Shown: positions 36,301 to 48,738 of the stretch, one piece after another
Numbering within the stretch: position 1 is the first letter of the stretch
Layout of the letters: every line of letters begins with the position of its first letter
Source of the DNA: Hyaloscypha bicolor E
Taxonomy: Eukaryota; Ascomycota; Leotiomycetes; Helotiales; Hyaloscyphaceae
NCBI RefSeq assembly: GCF_002865645.1
Contig: NW_020194691.1
Coordinates: forward strand, 1,364,001 to 1,428,000
Direction: 5' to 3'
Length of the DNA stretch: 64,000 nucleotides
Translations under genes and position numbers: made by a program
The notes under the pieces: model-generated
What the model saw: only the letters and a program-made list of their open reading frames with translations
Database searches by the model: none
What the model was told of the DNA's origin: nothing

Positions 36301-37500
36301 AAATAATTTATCTTTTTAAATTATTAAAAGAAATATTTAAAGTTATACTTATTATAAAATAAAAAGAATTTATATTAAAAACAAAAGTTTAAAAAAATAA
36401 TTATAAAATATATAATAAGTTTAAAAATATAAATATTAAGTTAAAAAGATTTATAAATATCTTTTTTAATAATAATAATAAAAATTTATATTTTAAAATT
36501 TTAACTTTATTAATATTTTATTTATTTAAAATATTAATTTTTACTTTTTTATAATTATTTTTTAAAACTTTATTTATAAATTTCAAGTCTTTTTTACTTT
36601 TATTATAAGCTTATTTATAACCTTTATATAAATTATTTATAATTTATTAATATTATTTAAACTAGTTATTTATATTTTTATAAACTTATTAAAATAATTA
36701 AAAATTATTTAATATATATAAATAAATATATATCTTTAACTATTTTTTTAAAGTTATATATTAATATTTATATTAAGTTAATAAATAATCTTTATTTTAA
36801 ATATTATATTATATAATAAATAATTAATTTCAATTTTAATATTTAAAAAAGTTATAATTTTAAACTTTTTTAATTAAATAAAATATTTAAAAATTTTAAA
36901 AATAATATATTTATTTTTTTATTTATTTATTAATATAATATTAATTTAAATAATAATTATTAAAGTTTTTTTTTTAAAAAAAACTTTTAATTTAATATTA
37001 ATTTAAACTTTTTAAAGTTTAAAAAATAATATTAAAAGTTATTTTATAAATAAAAAAATATTAATATTTAATATATTTTATAATATCTTTTTTAAAAAGT
37101 TATATAATTATTTCAAACTTTTAAAAACTTATTATAAAGTTTTTTATATAACTTTTTTTTCTTTAATAACTTATTTATATTTTTTTATTATTATAAATTA
37201 TTAAAATTATAAAACTTTTTAAAGTTTAATAATTATTTTAAATCTTTATATAAAAAGAATTATTAAGATAAGAAATAATATAAATATATCTTTATTTATT
37301 AATTTATTAATTATTTATTTTTAAAAAATAAAATTAAAAGCTCTTTTTCTTTTAATAATATTTATCTTTTTATTTTTTTTAATTTTTTTTTAAAGTTTTT
37401 ATATAACTTATTTTTATATAAATTATAACTTTTTTTTTAATTTTTTTTTAAATATTATTACTTTAAAGTTAATTTTTATATATTTATTATTTAAATATAC
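33385..37500 (-). mobile_element. AT-rich, RIP-decayed DNA with minus-strand integrase relic
   Basis: About 4 kb of almost pure A+T. Near 34,350-34,510 the minus strand still reads like the end of a retroelement integrase domain common in fungi, with two islands, IVIKAINNISRLDSL and ILFNGTIYTI, separated by a few residues and interrupted by stops. This suggests a decayed LTR retrotransposon in reverse orientation. No LTRs, target duplication or reverse transcriptase could be identified by eye; from 35,800 to 37,450 even codon structure is lost. The sequence 36,000-37,450 is nearly only A and T. Confidence 0.45.
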
Positions 37501-40500
37501 CTTTTTTAATATTTACCCGGATCTATTACTAGCTTCTAGGTATTAAATAAAATAATTAATATACTTTATTTAGAACCTTTTATAGTTCCTTATATAGTAC
37601 TATAATAATAGATATAATAGGGCAAATAAAATAGGGCTAGTATTTCTTATTCTTAATTAAGAATATGAATTTATTAATAACTAGAACCTAAGAATATATA
37701 TAGCTATAAGTAAATAGTAAATTAAATATATAAATATAGCTATAATTACTATTAATATATTATTAAACTATATTATAATAAATATAACTCAAATAGTAAT
37801 AAATAAACCAAACTAATAATTATTAATTATATAATTAATTAATATTAATATAAATAATTTGAGTATTAATATAAATAATAATATATCTAATAAATATATT
37901 ATTAATAGTTATATAGCTACTAGGCTATTATTTGACCTCGATTTACTTATTATAGATTTCATTTATTTATTAATAGAGTTTTTATAATATTATATAATAA
38001 ATTATAAAAGATTAATATTATTAACTTTAATTCAAATAGTTAAAACAAGACTATTTATAATAAGTACTATATATATAACTAAAACTATTCTATTAAAAGC
38101 TAAAGAATTAATACTTGAAACTAGTATAATAATACTAACTAATAAAGAATAAACTTGACTACTCGATTTATTAAAACTATTTTAAGAATATATAAAAGAA
38201 GGCAAATTTACTAAACTAGCTAAAATCATATTATTATAAGTAGCTAATATAGAAATATTAACTCAAATAATTAAAAACTTAACTAAAGCTTTATAATTAA
38301 TAACTAAACCAATTTAGTTAAAGGCTTATTAATTAATAACTTAAGTGAATTTAATTAATAGAAACGAACTAATATATATTATTATATTATTAAATCCTTA
38401 AATTCAAGAATAAACTATAATTAAATCAAAAATAACTAATTCACTTATAATTAAATTAAAAGCTAAAAATATATCTAAATAACTAATATTTATTAAAATT
38501 AAAAACAATAATTATTCAAGTAAGGAACTATAAAATATAATAAATAATATCTTTATTAAAGGTAGAATTAAAGAACTAGTTATTAATCTAGTTATAAAGT
38601 TACTAGAAAAGAACCTAATATTAATAACTACTAATAAATATTCTACTAGATTTCTATTTAAAAAACAGTTAATATAAGAGTTAATAATTAGTTATAAAAA
38701 AGCTATATTAGATGAAATTTAATATAGTATAAAAGATATAAATAATTAAGGATAATATTAAAGTTATAGATATTTCTTATTAGCTTACTAGTTAAATTAA
38801 TTATAAATCGGAACTATAATATATTAGATTAATAGTTATAATATTCAAAAGTAAAAAAGATATTAATAAAGCTATAAAGAATTAATTAAATATAGCTAGA
38901 ATTAGTATATATATATAAAAGTATTACTCTATATTAAAAACTACTTAATATAGCAAATATTAAGGATTCGGCTATTTAAATAGCTATTATTAAAATTTAC
39001 TTAAATATAGTATATATACTAAAGAATATATTATATAAATATACTATTAATTTATTTATAAAATAAAGAGCAAAAAGTATATATATATTATATTAAAGTA
39101 TATAAACTATAAAGACAATTATATAGCTATATTTAAAGGTTATAAAATATTATTAATTCTTAAAATAATAAGTTTATAATTTATAATATATTTATTAATA
39201 TTATAGGTAAATCTTAATTAAAATAATAAAGAACTTATAAAAAAGAATAATATAAATATTAAATTAGGTAAAAGAAAATTAATATTATTACTTTATAAAA
39301 TTAATAAAAAATGTCTAGTTTAAAGGCAAATAAAATATTATATAACTAGCTAATATATCTTTTGAATTATAATATAGTTATAAGTAATATAGGTGAATTT
39401 TAGTTAAAATAATTAAGGTTTTATAAAGAAGAATAATATAAACTTTAAATAAATTAAAAAAGAAATAATATTATTCTTAATATAAATTCAATTAATTTAA
39501 CTGGATTAAAGGCTATAATAATTCATAAAATAGTTAATATATAATTTGTAATAATTCACGAATACTATAAGTAAATTTGAATTAAAGTAATTAAATTATA
39601 GAAAGTACTTTTTAACTTATAGTTAAATTAAAGGTTAATATAATATATATTTAAGAACTAGCTATAATTATTAATATAAACGAACCAAAGTTAATAGCTT
39701 ATTAAGGATTTACTTAAATCCTATTAAAGAATATAATATTAAATAGATTAAGATTAAGAATATTAATATATATATTAAAAGTATATTTATTACTAGTAAT
39801 AATATTAATAAAATTATTAGTTAATCCAGACTATATTATTATTAATATTATTTAAGATAAATAAAAACTAGAAATTATTAATATATATAATAAAGATAAC
39901 TAATTAAAACAAAAGAGTAAAACTATTAATAGAATATTAAAAGCAAACTTTTACCTTAAAAACAATTTAATATTATTAGGTAACTTTAATTTGTATTATT
40001 ATTAGTAGAACTCTTTTAATCTTAAAACCTCAGGAATAGAAGAATTTACTTAATAAATTAATAGTTATAATTTGTTATTATTAAACGAATCTAATAAAGA
40101 CAATATTAATATAGGAACGTTTTATTAGCCCAATTTAATATTTACTATAAACAATTTAGTTAATAAGGTAAATAATTAGTAATTAATTAAAAACATTAGA
40201 TTAGATTATTTAAGAATATTATTTATTATACTAGGAATTAAAAAGCGAAATAATACAATAAATAATTTACTAATTTAATTAAGATTTAATATTAATAAAG
40301 CTAATTGGCCTATATTTTAATAAAGGTTAAAAGAAAGCTTTTTAATAGTTGAATATAAATGCAGTTCAAAATATTTAATTGAAATTATAATACTATAACT
40401 AGAAGTTAAATAACTAGTATAACTAGATAGTAAATTAATAGTAGAACTAAATAAACTCATAAAAGAATTCATTTATAAAATTTAACTAGTAGTAAAAGAG

Positions 40501-42180
40501 ACAATATCGACTTTAAATTCAGGTATAACTATAAAACTATAATAGAATAGTGAATTATTAGTACTATAGAAAGAAATAATATAAAAGTAAAGAAAAGCAT
40601 TCAATTATAATTATAATAGTCAAGAAATAATTCAAGAGTATTTAAAGGCAAAAAACACGTATTTTTTGAAAATTAAGCGAGCTAAATATATATATTGGAA
40701 TTAATTCTTAGAAAAGGAGAATTTAAAGTCAATATTTAAAATACTTTAATATATAAAGAATAAATGAATTAAACGAATCTTATTAATAAGAATATTAATA
40801 AACGAATAATAATATAATAAAACATTTCAAGAAAAATCAGACGTATTTTATATAATATTGTTTTTAATACTATTAATATTAAATTTATTAAACTATAATT
40901 AATATAAATTATTAAGTAGCTAGATATAAAACAAGTTAATTAAAAGTAAATTAAATAAAGTATATTTAACTAAAATTAAGGGTACTATACCAGGGCCAGA
41001 TGTAATTAATTAAATAATTATATTACATATATATAAAGCTATTTCAATTGAATTTTATAACTTATATATAGCTTTAATATATATAGGAATTTATTCTATT
41101 TATTAGAAACAAGTAACTAGTACTATATTAAAGAAGTTAAATAAAGTGAATTATTTATTTTTAAAAAGTTATAGAGTTATTATACTATTAAACTATTTAG
41201 GCAAAATAAGCAAAAGAATATTAGCTAAAAGATTAAGCTATTAAGCCGAAACTACTAGTTTATTAGATTTGTTACAAATAGGTAATAAACTTAAAAAGTC
41301 AGCTATTAATATTATACTATTATTAATTAATAAAATTAAAACAAATCGAAATAAAGAGCTTAAATTATTAATATTATTTATTAATATTAAAGAAGTATTT
41401 GACTATATAATAAAGAATTAACTAATATTAATATTAATAGAATTATAACTATTAATTAGTCTAATTATATAGATATATTTATTTATAACAAATCGACTAC
41501 TTTAACTAGTATTTAATAGTCAAATTAAAGAATTCACTGAAATTATTACTGAAATACTATAAGGAAGCCTCATATTATTAATATTGTTTTTAATATATAT
41601 AAGAAAACTATTAAGGTCAAAATGGGTTATTTACTTTTCGTATATTAATAATATATTAATAACAGCTAAATTAACTAGTTATACTAAGAATATTCGACTA
41701 TTAGAGTAAGTAGTAAAAGACCTTTTTTAATTAAATAAAGAAAACTGTATTTAATTTGATTTAGCCAAAACGGAACTAATTTACTAGTTAAAAAGTAGTA
41801 TGGCCAGAAAGATAATATTAATACTATTAGACGGCAATAAAATCAAACCTCAAGAAATTATTACGTGGCTAGGAATTACTTTTAATACAAATCTATAATT
41901 CAATAAATATATCAAAATACGTACTATATAGGCGAAATAAGCTTTTTATTAAATGGCTAGACTAGCTAATAATAAAAATGAACTATTACCTTTTGTACTA
42001 TATTAATTATATCTAGTATATATTACTAGTATAGCTAACTATGAGTTAATTATCTGGTATTAAAAACAACTAAATTATTATATATTTTAGAGCTTTTTTT
42101 AGAAGAAATATTTATCTATTTTTATCTTATAAATATAAATATTATTTCTAAAGATTATTATATCTTATAATTAATTATTA
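37501..42180 (+). mobile_element. RIP-decayed LINE retrotransposon, Tad1/I-like
   Basis: Plus-strand relic of a non-LTR element. Near 39,970-40,010 an endonuclease-type motif survives as LLGNFNLYYY (family pattern with GDFN). From about 40,980 to 42,070 a long reverse-transcriptase region is readable through stops: YRVIILLNYLGKISKRILAK near 41,170, FINIKEVFDYI near 41,380, GSLILLILFLIYI near 41,560, FSYINNIL (the catalytic YxDD block, both Asp now Asn) near 41,636, WLGITFNTNL near 41,860, MARLANN near 41,950. The order endonuclease then RT and the sequence type are those of fungal Tad1-like LINEs. A first ORF probably covered about 37,900-39,300 but is not recognisable. The Asp-to-Asn changes and TAA/TAG stops fit G-to-A and C-to-T mutation. 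Not coding competent. Confidence 0.8.
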
Positions 42181-42191
42181 TATATCTTTAA

Positions 42192-42312
42192 TATATTTAA
42201 TTATATAATATATATTTAATTATATAATATATATTTAATTATATAATATATATTCAATTATATAATATATATTTAATTATATAATATATACTTAGTTATA
42301 TAATATATATAT
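42192..42312. repeat. 19-bp AT tandem repeat at the LINE 3' end
   Basis: The unit tttaattatataatatata recurs with a 19-bp period from about 42,196 (starts at 42,196, 42,215 and 42,234, then diverging copies), about six copies. It follows directly after the RT region and may be the repetitive tail of the LINE. Confidence 0.8.
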
Positions 42313-42735
42313 AGACAATTATATTAAAAAATAATCCCTATTCTATATTAATTATAGTTTCTTAAATTTTAATATTAGAATATAAATAAATATAGTATTT
42401 AAAAGCCCTAAATATAATAGTTTTATTAAAAAAATAATTAACTTTATAGCTCTTAAATTAAGGGCGCTATAAAGCATGCCCCTTACCCTAAGTTTTTCCC
42501 AGATATATGCTATACGGCCGCATTTTTTTTGGTGGGATAAGCAGTATATACCTATATGAAATAATGATAGCCCTAAGCCTCTATATAGTATAGAGATGGT
42601 TGGTATATTTCGTCACTCTCTAACTTTGATTATCCCTGGGTTAGTAGAACAACATGGATTGAACATCCTCCACTCGTAACTAATGATAATTTCAGAATTG
42701 TCCGCGATGACACTCAAATGCTCCCACGTTCCTTT
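42313..42735. other. Transition from AT-rich to normal DNA
   Basis: AT-rich up to about 42,430, then normal composition. No gene is seen. It is the 3' flank of the next minus-strand gene. Confidence 0.5.
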
Positions 42736-45071
42736 TTAGCCGTCTCCACCACACCCTGGGCAACTGTCACCCCAAGCTGGTCCACCTCCATTCGACCCTA
42801 CCTTACAGTTGTCGAAACAGCGCGCGTTAACCCAGATTGGCGTGTGGAAACTTGCAATCCACTCGAAGCCGAAATGCTGGTCCGGGGTGCCATCATAAAG
42901 GAAGTACTCGAAAGTCCAGTCAGATGGCTTAGACCCGATACAGCTGGCTATGGCCCCGAAAAATGCGTTTTTGCCAAAATCGGATGATGCCCATCCCACG
43001 CCTGAACATGTTAGAAATGCAGTACGTACATATGTCTCTCATTACGTACCTAAGATACCGAAATTGTCATAGAAGCCATGGTAGCTGCTTGTACAAGACC
43101 AAGATGGTGCTGTAGGCAGCGGGACGGCGCGATTATCAAATATTGGCTGAATTCTGAATTCAAGACCTTGGGTTGTGTATGTGCCACCAAACTTGTAGTT
43201 CATGCTGCGAATGTTAGGGTTACATTGACTGGGGGTAGACTACACACATACGGGTTGGACTACGTAAGTTAGCAAGGGCCTCTCAGACATGCAAGGTAAA
43301 CATACAGGATCATTACCGTCGCAATTGTCCAAGATGGACTTGAAAGCTTGATTGCATAAGTCGGAAGACCATTTAGAAGATGCCATATTCCCGTTAATGA
43401 GCAAAGCGAAGTGCTCGGGGGTATCAGGAAAGAAGGTGCTGTTGATATTCCACGTATCGCCGGGCGATATCCCTTTGCAGAAGTCTGGATATGTGTCGTA
43501 CCCCAATTTTGGCGTTAAGTATGCCGGAGCAAGTGGCGGTTTAGACGAAACGCAGAACAAAGGGCTCGGTGGATCTGGTGGTGGACCAGCAAGGAACTGC
43601 GTGAGTGCGTCGGGTTGGTCCGCAAACATGACGAGGTCATAGTATTCGAGATTAGATTTCTGCGGATTCATGCAAGTGCAGTCTATCCACGGATCGACGG
43701 TGCAAAGCTTCGTGTCCGATGTGCCTTGAGTAAGTGTATCAGCATGTATCAAATTTGCTTGCTATCCACCATCTTACCTGAACAGGAGGGCAGCGAGCAC
43801 ACCAGATTTGTGTTGTCCGGGTCACCCTCTTGCGAAGGGCAGTCCCCTGTGGTAGTTTTTGTTAATGAACCTGAGATGGTATTATCTACACTAAGAGCGA
43901 CGCTCAGAGACGTCCTAGACCGCTGCGTTAGTCACTGGACAGGGATGAGGAAGTAAACCCACCAGATATATGAGAGGGCGAACGCGACACCTGCGATGGC
44001 TGTCATAAGGTCCACAGTGACCCCAAATGCAGGTGCAGCAAGCTATAAGGCGAATTTAGCTCAGGAACTGTCAATTCCGACTGGAAATTACCTACCGCCC
44101 ATTGGGCTAGAAATTCCGTCTGTTCTGCTTGAACAGCGGCGTTTCTGAAGCCTGGAAACGGATTCGGAGGACTCGCTGACCGGAACATCAAGCTAATAGC
44201 CGAAGCAAGGCCTAGTCTTTGAATCAGCTTCTGACTTTAATGCTGCTGGAGATCTTACCGGAGAAAGAGTTGTACATCAGCGCGTTTGCGTGGAGACTGA
44301 GGCAGGTTGATGTGGTTGTGATGGCTCGCTTTGTACTGCCAATACCCACTGGCGATTGGCTGCTCGAGCAAGTCCCCGGGAGGCCCATGATCGTCATGAA
44401 CGATTGAGCTTGACTATCAGTAAGACTGATGTGTAGATCTCCACTGCTAGGATTGATGCTGATTGTGGGAACTGCACTGCACAGGCTTTGCATCAGTCCC
44501 AAGCCTCACAGCTGCATAGGGTGATGACTTACGTGACCGTCGTTGGGGACGGTGGGAGGGTGAAAGTTGTCGTTTGGGAGCCACCTACTGCTACCACGCT
44601 TGTAGCACTTGCAATGTTCGAAGCCTGACTGAGCTGTGCAGGTGAAAGATGGATCGCGGAAGGGACCGCAGTGTTGCTCAGTCGGTAATGCTCTATGACG
44701 ATTGCAACGATAGCAGCTAGCCCAGCAACAATCAGGCCAGCAAAACGTGGCTGCAATTGTCCAGCTTGAAGACTCTGTGTATTGAGCGCTGCCTGTATGG
44801 CTGTTTGACATTGTAGGCTGCCAGTCGTACCACAACTTCCAGAGATTGCATCTTGAACAGCTTTCTGAGTAGTCTCTGACAGATAAATATCAATGCCATT
44901 CGCAGGAATAGAGGTGATGGATCCAGGCGGTACATCTGTAGGAAGGTCTCGAGGTACCAGAGTAACGGACGAGGCTTCCTCCAGAGTGAAAGTAGCCACG
45001 CCGGCTCCGAGAACAGGTCGCAGCAAGAGGCAAGTCGCAACTAGTGACGACAAATGTCGTTGAAAGATCAT
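42736..45071 (-). CDS. Cys-rich secreted or membrane-anchored fungal protein, 9 exons
   Basis: Nine exons on the minus strand: 45071-44533, 44476-44259, 44211-44096, 44042-43963, 43914-43778, 43724-43306, 43259-43252 (8 nt), 43204-43050 and 43001-42736 (1938 nt, 645 aa). All introns are GT-AG and the frame closes to the stop. The N-terminus MIFQRHLSSLVATCLLLRP looks like a signal peptide. Hydrophobic spans follow at about 111-126 (LIVAGLAAIVAIVIEH) and 292-318 (TAIAGVAFALSYIW). The C-terminal 280 residues are Cys/Trp-rich (DCTCMNPQKSNLEYYD, NPMNYKFGG, GWASSDFGKN, DWTFEYFLYDG, CPGCGGDG) and probably form a disulphide-bonded extracellular domain. I do not recognise a named family or activity. 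It shares a 763-bp divergent promoter with the metallopeptidase-like gene, which suggests co-expression (inference). Confidence 0.75.
43252..43259 (-). other. 8-nt micro-exon
   Basis: TCCAACCC lies between acceptor TTACGTAG and donor GTATGT. Joining it gives Ser-Asn-Pro followed by MNYKFGG and keeps the frame. Without it the flanking exons are out of phase by two bases. Confidence 0.75.
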
Positions 45072-45834
45072 ATTGGCGGGTGTTGTATGATGTTTCCCCA
45101 GAACTTGAAGTTCTTGAGAGAAAACTGCAAAAAGTATAGATTATGAGAATGGAGGGTAATATTTCGTCACCATCTTCGTTGCGAGTGAAAAAGTCCCTCG
45201 GCCGTCCGAGAGAAGGATATCATGGGTGGTATCATAGCCCCTTGGTGAGAGCTCTCATATCACAACAGCTAACGATATGGGCAACAGGGATGGTTGGAAA
45301 GGCCGGTATGGAATAATGTAAAGGAAATGATTTTACGCATGTCAGAGAGTAGTGTCGTCGGAGCGTGTTGAAGTCTAAATTAACCGCATGCAGGTACCAG
45401 GAGTTCAGGGTTTAGCGCTTATGTCAGGTAAGCGGACCGCGTGGGGGCCATGCCAAGGCGTACAAGGATTTCGTGCGTCGGACAAAAAACAATATCGGTT
45501 GATGATCTGCCTCATCTCACGTCAGTCATCTCCGTGTTGCAATTTCTCTGGTTCCGTGATCCTTGCCTTCCTTCTGAGCTTATGAATTGCTGCTCATGTG
45601 AGTTCATCCTTGTTTACCATCCTTGTTCCGTCCTTAGCAGAGTATGTCGCCGAAAAAGCTTCGGGGTTAGCCGTTGAGATCACAAGTCTAGTGGCGTGTG
45701 AGAGAGTGCACGTATAGTTTTCCAAACATCGCCTCAAGTGAGGGTTTCACAAGGCAAAATACTTGCCTCACCCGCAGAAAGTTTCCTGTCGAAGGTCTTC
45801 CTGTTCGGAGAGCACACGCGGACTTGCTTCAATT
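45072..45834. promoter_or_regulatory. Divergent promoter of two secreted-protein genes
   Basis: 763 bp between divergent start codons at 45,071 (minus) and 45,835 (plus). Short open frames inside carry no motif. It must drive both genes unless an unrecognised transcript lies between them. Confidence 0.55.
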
Positions 45835-47441
45835 ATGTATTCCACTCACTTTCTGTCGGCTCTTTGCCTGACCGCTACAACTACCGCCTATGTCATTGAT
45901 ACAACATCTTGCAATCTTGTCGCCCAAGCATTTCTCGCCGAGAAGCTCACCTGTGCCTTTGATATGGCCACGAATGTTGTCACCGAGCTCCGTGGGCCGA
46001 TTAGACAAGAAGTTCAGACTTTGATGGACCACCTGTGGGCTCCAACCGCTGATCCATCCTTTTATCCTACACCTCAAGAAGCAATCTTATGTACGCTATG
46101 TCTCGGTCATGATGAAGTCCAGTTCTGACAAGCTAATTACACAATGTTGAAGGTCGCTTCGGTGGAACTTGTCCGAGAAACAAGGCGCGCGTAGACTACT
46201 TCCAGTACAGAGCTGATGGTAGCAATTTTCAGTTTCCTCGAGGTATTTCGAGCATGGCGGATTCGGCGGCAGACCTTCGTGGACCCTCAGGTGCGACCAG
46301 AGCTGTTGCAGGCGACGTGGTGAGGATCATCGGATACACTTTAATCGACTCAAACTAATTCAACACAAGGTCTTTTACTGCTCGTCGGAAAGATACAGGG
46401 ACATCACAGATCAGGACGGCAATGCTCGTATCAAAGACACGAGTATTGTCGAGTTCGTGGACGATGATGAAGAGGATCCAAGAAAAATCTGTATCGGCGC
46501 TCTGGCTTACACGTGGGTCAGCGATGATGCAACCAAACCATCCCAGATTACACTTTGTCCATGGTTCCTGGTATGTCTTTCCCCTCCTACATGATTCCTT
46601 GATGCTGAGCTTGGAGAACAGTCTTACGTTCAAGGACTGAAGTTTCCGAACTGCGGAACATGGCGGCAGAAGCTGGTGGGGTTACTAGGTCGTCCCATTG
46701 CGCAGATTTCCGCCAAGGTCTGGCCATTCACACCCATAGACTTGCTCTCACTCTTCGATAAAGTTGTAGTACACGAGGTATACAGCATCTTCAAATCTAC
46801 CTTTACACGTGTTCAAGAACTAATCTTGTCGTCACTCGTCAGCTCACTCATACGAGACATGGAGGCAAAACATTTGACTCCCCGGTCGATGTCAACGCTG
46901 GCTCAGGAGTGGCATTTAGTAACGTCGCATATGGTGAGCAGAGAAGTTTCACTGAGCTTCATAGAGTGCCGCTAAATGATTCAGGATGGAAAAACTGTAG
47001 GAAGATCTCAACGAATTTACCCGACAACGGTGGCCCGAACAACGGAAAGCCAATGAACAACGCTGATTCCTATGGACTCTTCGCTTCGGGTAAGTTCATA
47101 ATTTTTCAAATTCCACTTACGAAGATTGACACAAAACAGGTGTTCGTGTGATCGGAGCCGGAGGATCTATCGACGAAAATGGCAAAGTCACAGGAGCTTC
47201 GAGTTCTTCAAAGGCAAAACGTGCTCTGACCGCTGTGGAGAAGGAGGAGTTGGGGTCTCTCGCTGCATTTTTTGACGAAGAAAGCAGCGATGGCGGAAAA
47301 GAGGCAGATATGGCGATGTGGGGACCGGTCTTCAACTCAACTTTCTTTCCTGAAGGTACGAGCTTATCGGAGGAGCAGAAGGGAATGGTTGTGAAGGCAC
47401 TGATGGGTAATATGCCCGGAGAAGCGGCCCATGACCATTAG
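45835..47441 (+). CDS. Secreted HExxH (aspzincin-like) metallopeptidase homologue with apparent frameshift
   Basis: Exons: 45835-46090, 46153-46317, 46370-46570, 46622-46777, 46843-46933, 46985-47089 and 47140-47441. The protein has a short signal peptide (MYSTHFLSALCLTATTTAY). Joining exons 4 and 5 creates VVHELTHTRHGG, a zinc HExxH motif whose codons are split by an intron. NADSYGLFASG follows near the C-terminus, as in deuterolysin/Lys-endopeptidase-like fungal proteins where an Asp supplies the third ligand (family knowledge). In exon 2 the frame GTCPRNKARVDY up to about 46,199 and the frame QYRADGSNFQFPRG from 46,204 differ by one base at a TTT run (46,200-46,202). No intron can fit there. 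Either the gene is broken or the base is an assembly error. A secreted protease or degenerate-protease role is inferred. Confidence 0.68.
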
Positions 47442-47589
47442 TGTGTATCGAATCGTGTCTAGATAGTGTCTATATATGACATATCTAGTACTCCTAGCCT
47501 TTAGCGCATTGTTTGTTCACAATCTCTCGTTCACTTCTTGTCAGACTATCGTGGGGCGAGTGTGTTCATATCGGCTGTCATTCGCAACT

Positions 47590-48738
47590 TTATTGAGACG
47601 GCCACACCGCAAAGGAATCTCTTTCCATGCCTTCCCATGTCAAGATCTTCATGACTGGCAACCATACCCTAAAAACATCTAGCCTCTCTACCAGTGGCCT
47701 TATCTGAGTTCTCAATGCTTCTCTGCAACTACCATCGTCTCTCCACATGCGATCATCCGTCTCGGCTGCCTGTAAATGCAAATGTACTTCCCGTAATCCC
47801 TTCAGTTCCGACAATGTCTTCCAAACCATCGCTTGTGACAGCTCATTGTCTTCCATCTCGTTCGGTGCGAGTGGAAATCTGTCGAAACGTAAGATGAGCA
47901 CCAGACGCTGCATGGCTTGTAACCTTTGCGGTAGGACTAGCGTATGAAGATGCTTGACAAGATGCAAGTTCTCCAACTGAAAGGTGTTTGCCGAATACAG
48001 CAGGTCGATTGCCTCAGAATATACCAGTCGGCATGTCAAGAGCAGACTCAGGATCTTCTGTACAGGATCTTTGGGTCTGCCGCCTCGGGGGGACCAACAA
48101 TTATGCCATGGATCTATGAACAGATCTTGCCGTCCGTATTTGCAGTGATAGTGCCGTAGGTATGGTGAATGACGATTATCATCCTCCGTCTCGAGACCGA
48201 GGTGGATGTTGCGATTGCCAAGGACGAGAGTGTATATCTGGAGGCGTAGCTCGGTGGGAAGAAGAAATATCGGGGACACTTCCTGGGGATGTGCTATTGT
48301 GGGTGGGGGCAGAGGGTCGCTGGAGGGTTCAGGCTTGGTGAAGTTGAAGTTGAAGCGATTGGCGAGACGTGATAGGTAGGAGGCATTTTGATCCTCTGGT
48401 GGGTGCGGCACCACCTCCAAAGATGGGATTTCGCCCACGGTCAGACGACGAGATCGTGGTGGGAGGGGCTTGGGTGGCGAAGGCTCGCCCTTCTTCTTTC
48501 TCTGAGGTGTGAACCCGACCAAGAATGCAAGCGGGTGAGGTTGCATGGTAGGAGAATTGGTCGGCACCAGATACGAGAAAAGCGATGCCGGGTGATCAAG
48601 GACAATGTGGCTATGCTCGCATATCGAAAGAGCGTTGAATGATCGATGTCCGTCAAGCACGCATTTTGATGGCTTGAGGCGGAGCTCGTAATTTCTTGGA
48701 GGTAAGGCTTTATCTGTCCGGGACTGTCGGCTAGTCAT
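47590..48738 (-). CDS. F-box-like/DUF7730-type fungal protein
   Basis: Single exon, 382 aa, ATG at 48738. An in-frame ATG at 48,545-48,547 (MQPHPLAFLVGF) is an alternative start 64 codons later. Residues about 1-150 are Pro/Lys-rich. From about 157 there is FLLPTELRLQIYTLVLGNRN, the F-box-like helix pair typical of the large fungal family annotated DUF7730. HYHCKYGRQDLF, LLLTCRLVYSEAIDLLYSAN and a leucine-rich C-terminal half follow. Such proteins are numerous in filamentous fungi and are thought to have lineage-specific roles; no substrate or pathway can be named. It is convergent with the metallopeptidase-like gene, with 148 bp between stop codons. Confidence 0.8.
   Translation of the reverse strand: MTSRQSRTDKALPPRNYELRLKPSKCVLDGHRSFNALSICEHSHIVLDHPASLFSYLVPTNSPTMQPHPLAFLVGFTPQRKKKGEPSPPKPLPPRSRRLTVGEIPSLEVVPHPPEDQNASYLSRLANRFNFNFTKPEPSSDPLPPPTIAHPQEVSPIFLLPTELRLQIYTLVLGNRNIHLGLETEDDNRHSPYLRHYHCKYGRQDLFIDPWHNCWSPRGGRPKDPVQKILSLLLTCRLVYSEAIDLLYSANTFQLENLHLVKHLHTLVLPQRLQAMQRLVLILRFDRFPLAPNEMEDNELSQAMVWKTLSELKGLREVHLHLQAAETDDRMWRDDGSCREALRTQIRPLVERLDVFRVWLPVMKILTWEGMERDSFAVWPSQ

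Noticed and set aside
42736..47441. A secondary-metabolite or other biosynthetic gene cluster
   Set aside because: No polyketide synthase, peptide synthetase, terpene cyclase, P450 or pathway regulator is present. The lone acyl-CoA synthetase at 30.9 kb is not accompanied by tailoring enzymes.
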